The position numbers and the translations under genes are program-made. The notes under the pieces were generated by a model. The model was not told where the DNA came from. It searched no databases and was given only the letters and a program-made list of their open reading frames with translations. Source: Byssochlamys sp. IMV 00236 (Eukaryota; Ascomycota; Eurotiomycetes; Eurotiales; Thermoascaceae). Taken from it: a DNA stretch of 64,000 bases. Positions 63,036 to 64,000 of the stretch are shown in pieces (the stretch's first letter is position 1; each line of letters begins with the position of its first letter). Location: the NCBI GenBank assembly GCA_001931875.2, contig MSJH02000215.1, forward strand, positions 1-64,000. Reading direction: 5' to 3'.

Positions 63036-64000
63036 ATGCAAAAAGTATTGCTATCTATAGTCCTGTCCGTTGTTCATGCCAGATGGGTAACATATAGCGT
63101 GATTGTCTCTGTTTCTGCTGGACAGTCTGTAGGTGTCTTGGTCGATGGTCGTCTTACCCTTTTAAGCCCTTCAAGCTACGAGCCACTTCTTTACAAAGGT
63201 CGAGCTCAGGATCCAGCCATGTACTACAGATATGTGATTGTAGATGGACAACATCAAATCGTCGAATCTGAGTCCTTTAACCGTCGAATTGATTTTGATG
63301 TCGATGTAACCGGCCACGAATTCTTCAACAGGCCCATCAATGTACACGACATTTTCACTTTACCTAAAGTCATGCCCGATTTGGCACCTATCCGCAGAAT
63401 AAGGTCCGATTTGCATATTGCAAACCAGATACCCACTATTCATCTCCGTGGTAATCAGACGGCTATTGATTACTTGCACGGAAATCAACTCCAAGACATC
63501 ACGTTAGACGTTGGTATGACTTATATTGGGTAATTTAAGCATATGGCGCAAGTGATAAAATTGGCTAATTTTATTTATAGGCTGGATGATGTTTACACTT
63601 ACAAGACCGTCAAACTCTCTTTGGCTGGTCGTGGTTCGCGTTGGGTTCCTAAGGTGTCTTACACCGTAAAGATAAAAGATGGTACATCCTTATTTGGCTA
63701 TACAAACGTCAGGTTGCGTGCCCTTGCCAAGGACCCTTCATATGTGCGTGAGGCTATATGTCACTCTGTTCTACAGTCTGTTGGTTTACCTGTCAGTGGG
63801 TTTTCTTATGTTCGGTAAGTGAAAGGAGGAGATGCACGCTAGACGCGATAGCTTACTTTATGAGCTTTAGATTATTTATAAATAATCGACCTATTGGGTT
63901 ATTTGGAATCATCGAAGACTTCAACACACAATGGCTTCAGAACGAGTTTGCAGGCAACATTAAAAATTACCGAGTAGGGCGTTTGTATCAAGGTCAAGGA
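63036..64000 (+). CDS. CotH-family protein A, right-arm copy, 3' part outside the window
   Basis: Exons 63036-63529, 63581-63814 and 63871 onward. The window ends in exon 3 after YRVGRLYQGQG. No break is seen before the edge. Confidence 0.88.

Larger units (their letters stand above)
35727..64000. repeat. Right arm of the giant inverted repeat
   Basis: Reverse complement of 7353-35626 by the mirror rule x to 71353-x. It ends at the window edge inside CotH A exon 3, still matching, so the duplication continues beyond 64000 for an unknown distance. Confidence 0.97.

Overview
The window looks like nuclear DNA of an early-diverging filamentous fungus, most likely Mucorales (Rhizopus/Mucor type). 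It is AT-rich. Genes are dense and split by many short (about 45-80 bp) GTAAGT...YAG introns. There are two CotH (spore-coat/invasin) genes, a family typical of Mucorales, among conserved eukaryotic genes: gamma-COP, SIN3, serine palmitoyltransferase LCB1, MED4, FRA10AC1, an AIR-type zinc-knuckle protein, a sorting nexin, a Tcd/E1-like enzyme and a bestrophin-like channel. No bacterial features, CRISPR arrays or convincing RNA genes were seen.

The dominant structure is a giant inverted repeat. Positions 7353-35626 reappear as the reverse complement at 35727-64000, around a unique 100-bp spacer (35627-35726). Every mirrored feature I compared sums to 71353, so no net indel exists over about 28.3 kb, and homopolymer tracts I checked have equal length. 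The repeat runs off the right edge, so its true arm length is unknown. The tip lies inside a decayed Tc1/mariner-like transposase: left-arm transposase DNA runs through the spacer (which carries the second catalytic Asp motif) and then switches abruptly into its own antisense copy. Either this is a very recent fold-back duplication, or it is a sequencing, amplification or assembly fold-back artefact. The sequence alone cannot decide.

Left unpaired part (1-7352): a truncated CxxC-type ORF (minus), a transposase relic, a two-RRM protein (minus), a Tcd-like E1 homologue (plus), a SNX41/ATG20-type sorting nexin (minus) and the 3' portion of CotH gene A. Left arm, going inward: CotH A (minus), SEC21 (minus), CotH B (minus), AIR-like (plus), FRA10AC1 (minus), MED4 (plus), small Kre9/Knh1-like secreted protein (minus), bestrophin-like channel (minus), a 4.4-kb gene-poor stretch with LINE and other relics, GPI-anchored Kre9-like protein (minus), SIN3 (plus), LCB1 (minus), broken transposase (plus). 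The right arm repeats all of this in reverse order and opposite strand and ends inside CotH A.

Functionally the genes are mostly housekeeping: Golgi coat, endosomal sorting and autophagy, sphingolipid synthesis, chromatin and Mediator, RNA surveillance and splicing-related factors. Cell-wall or surface genes (two CotH, two Kre9-like) are interspersed. There is no operon logic. Several pairs are tightly convergent (AIR/FRA10AC1, MED4/Kre9-like, SIN3/LCB1), and FRA10AC1 and MED4 are divergent from a 74-bp gap.
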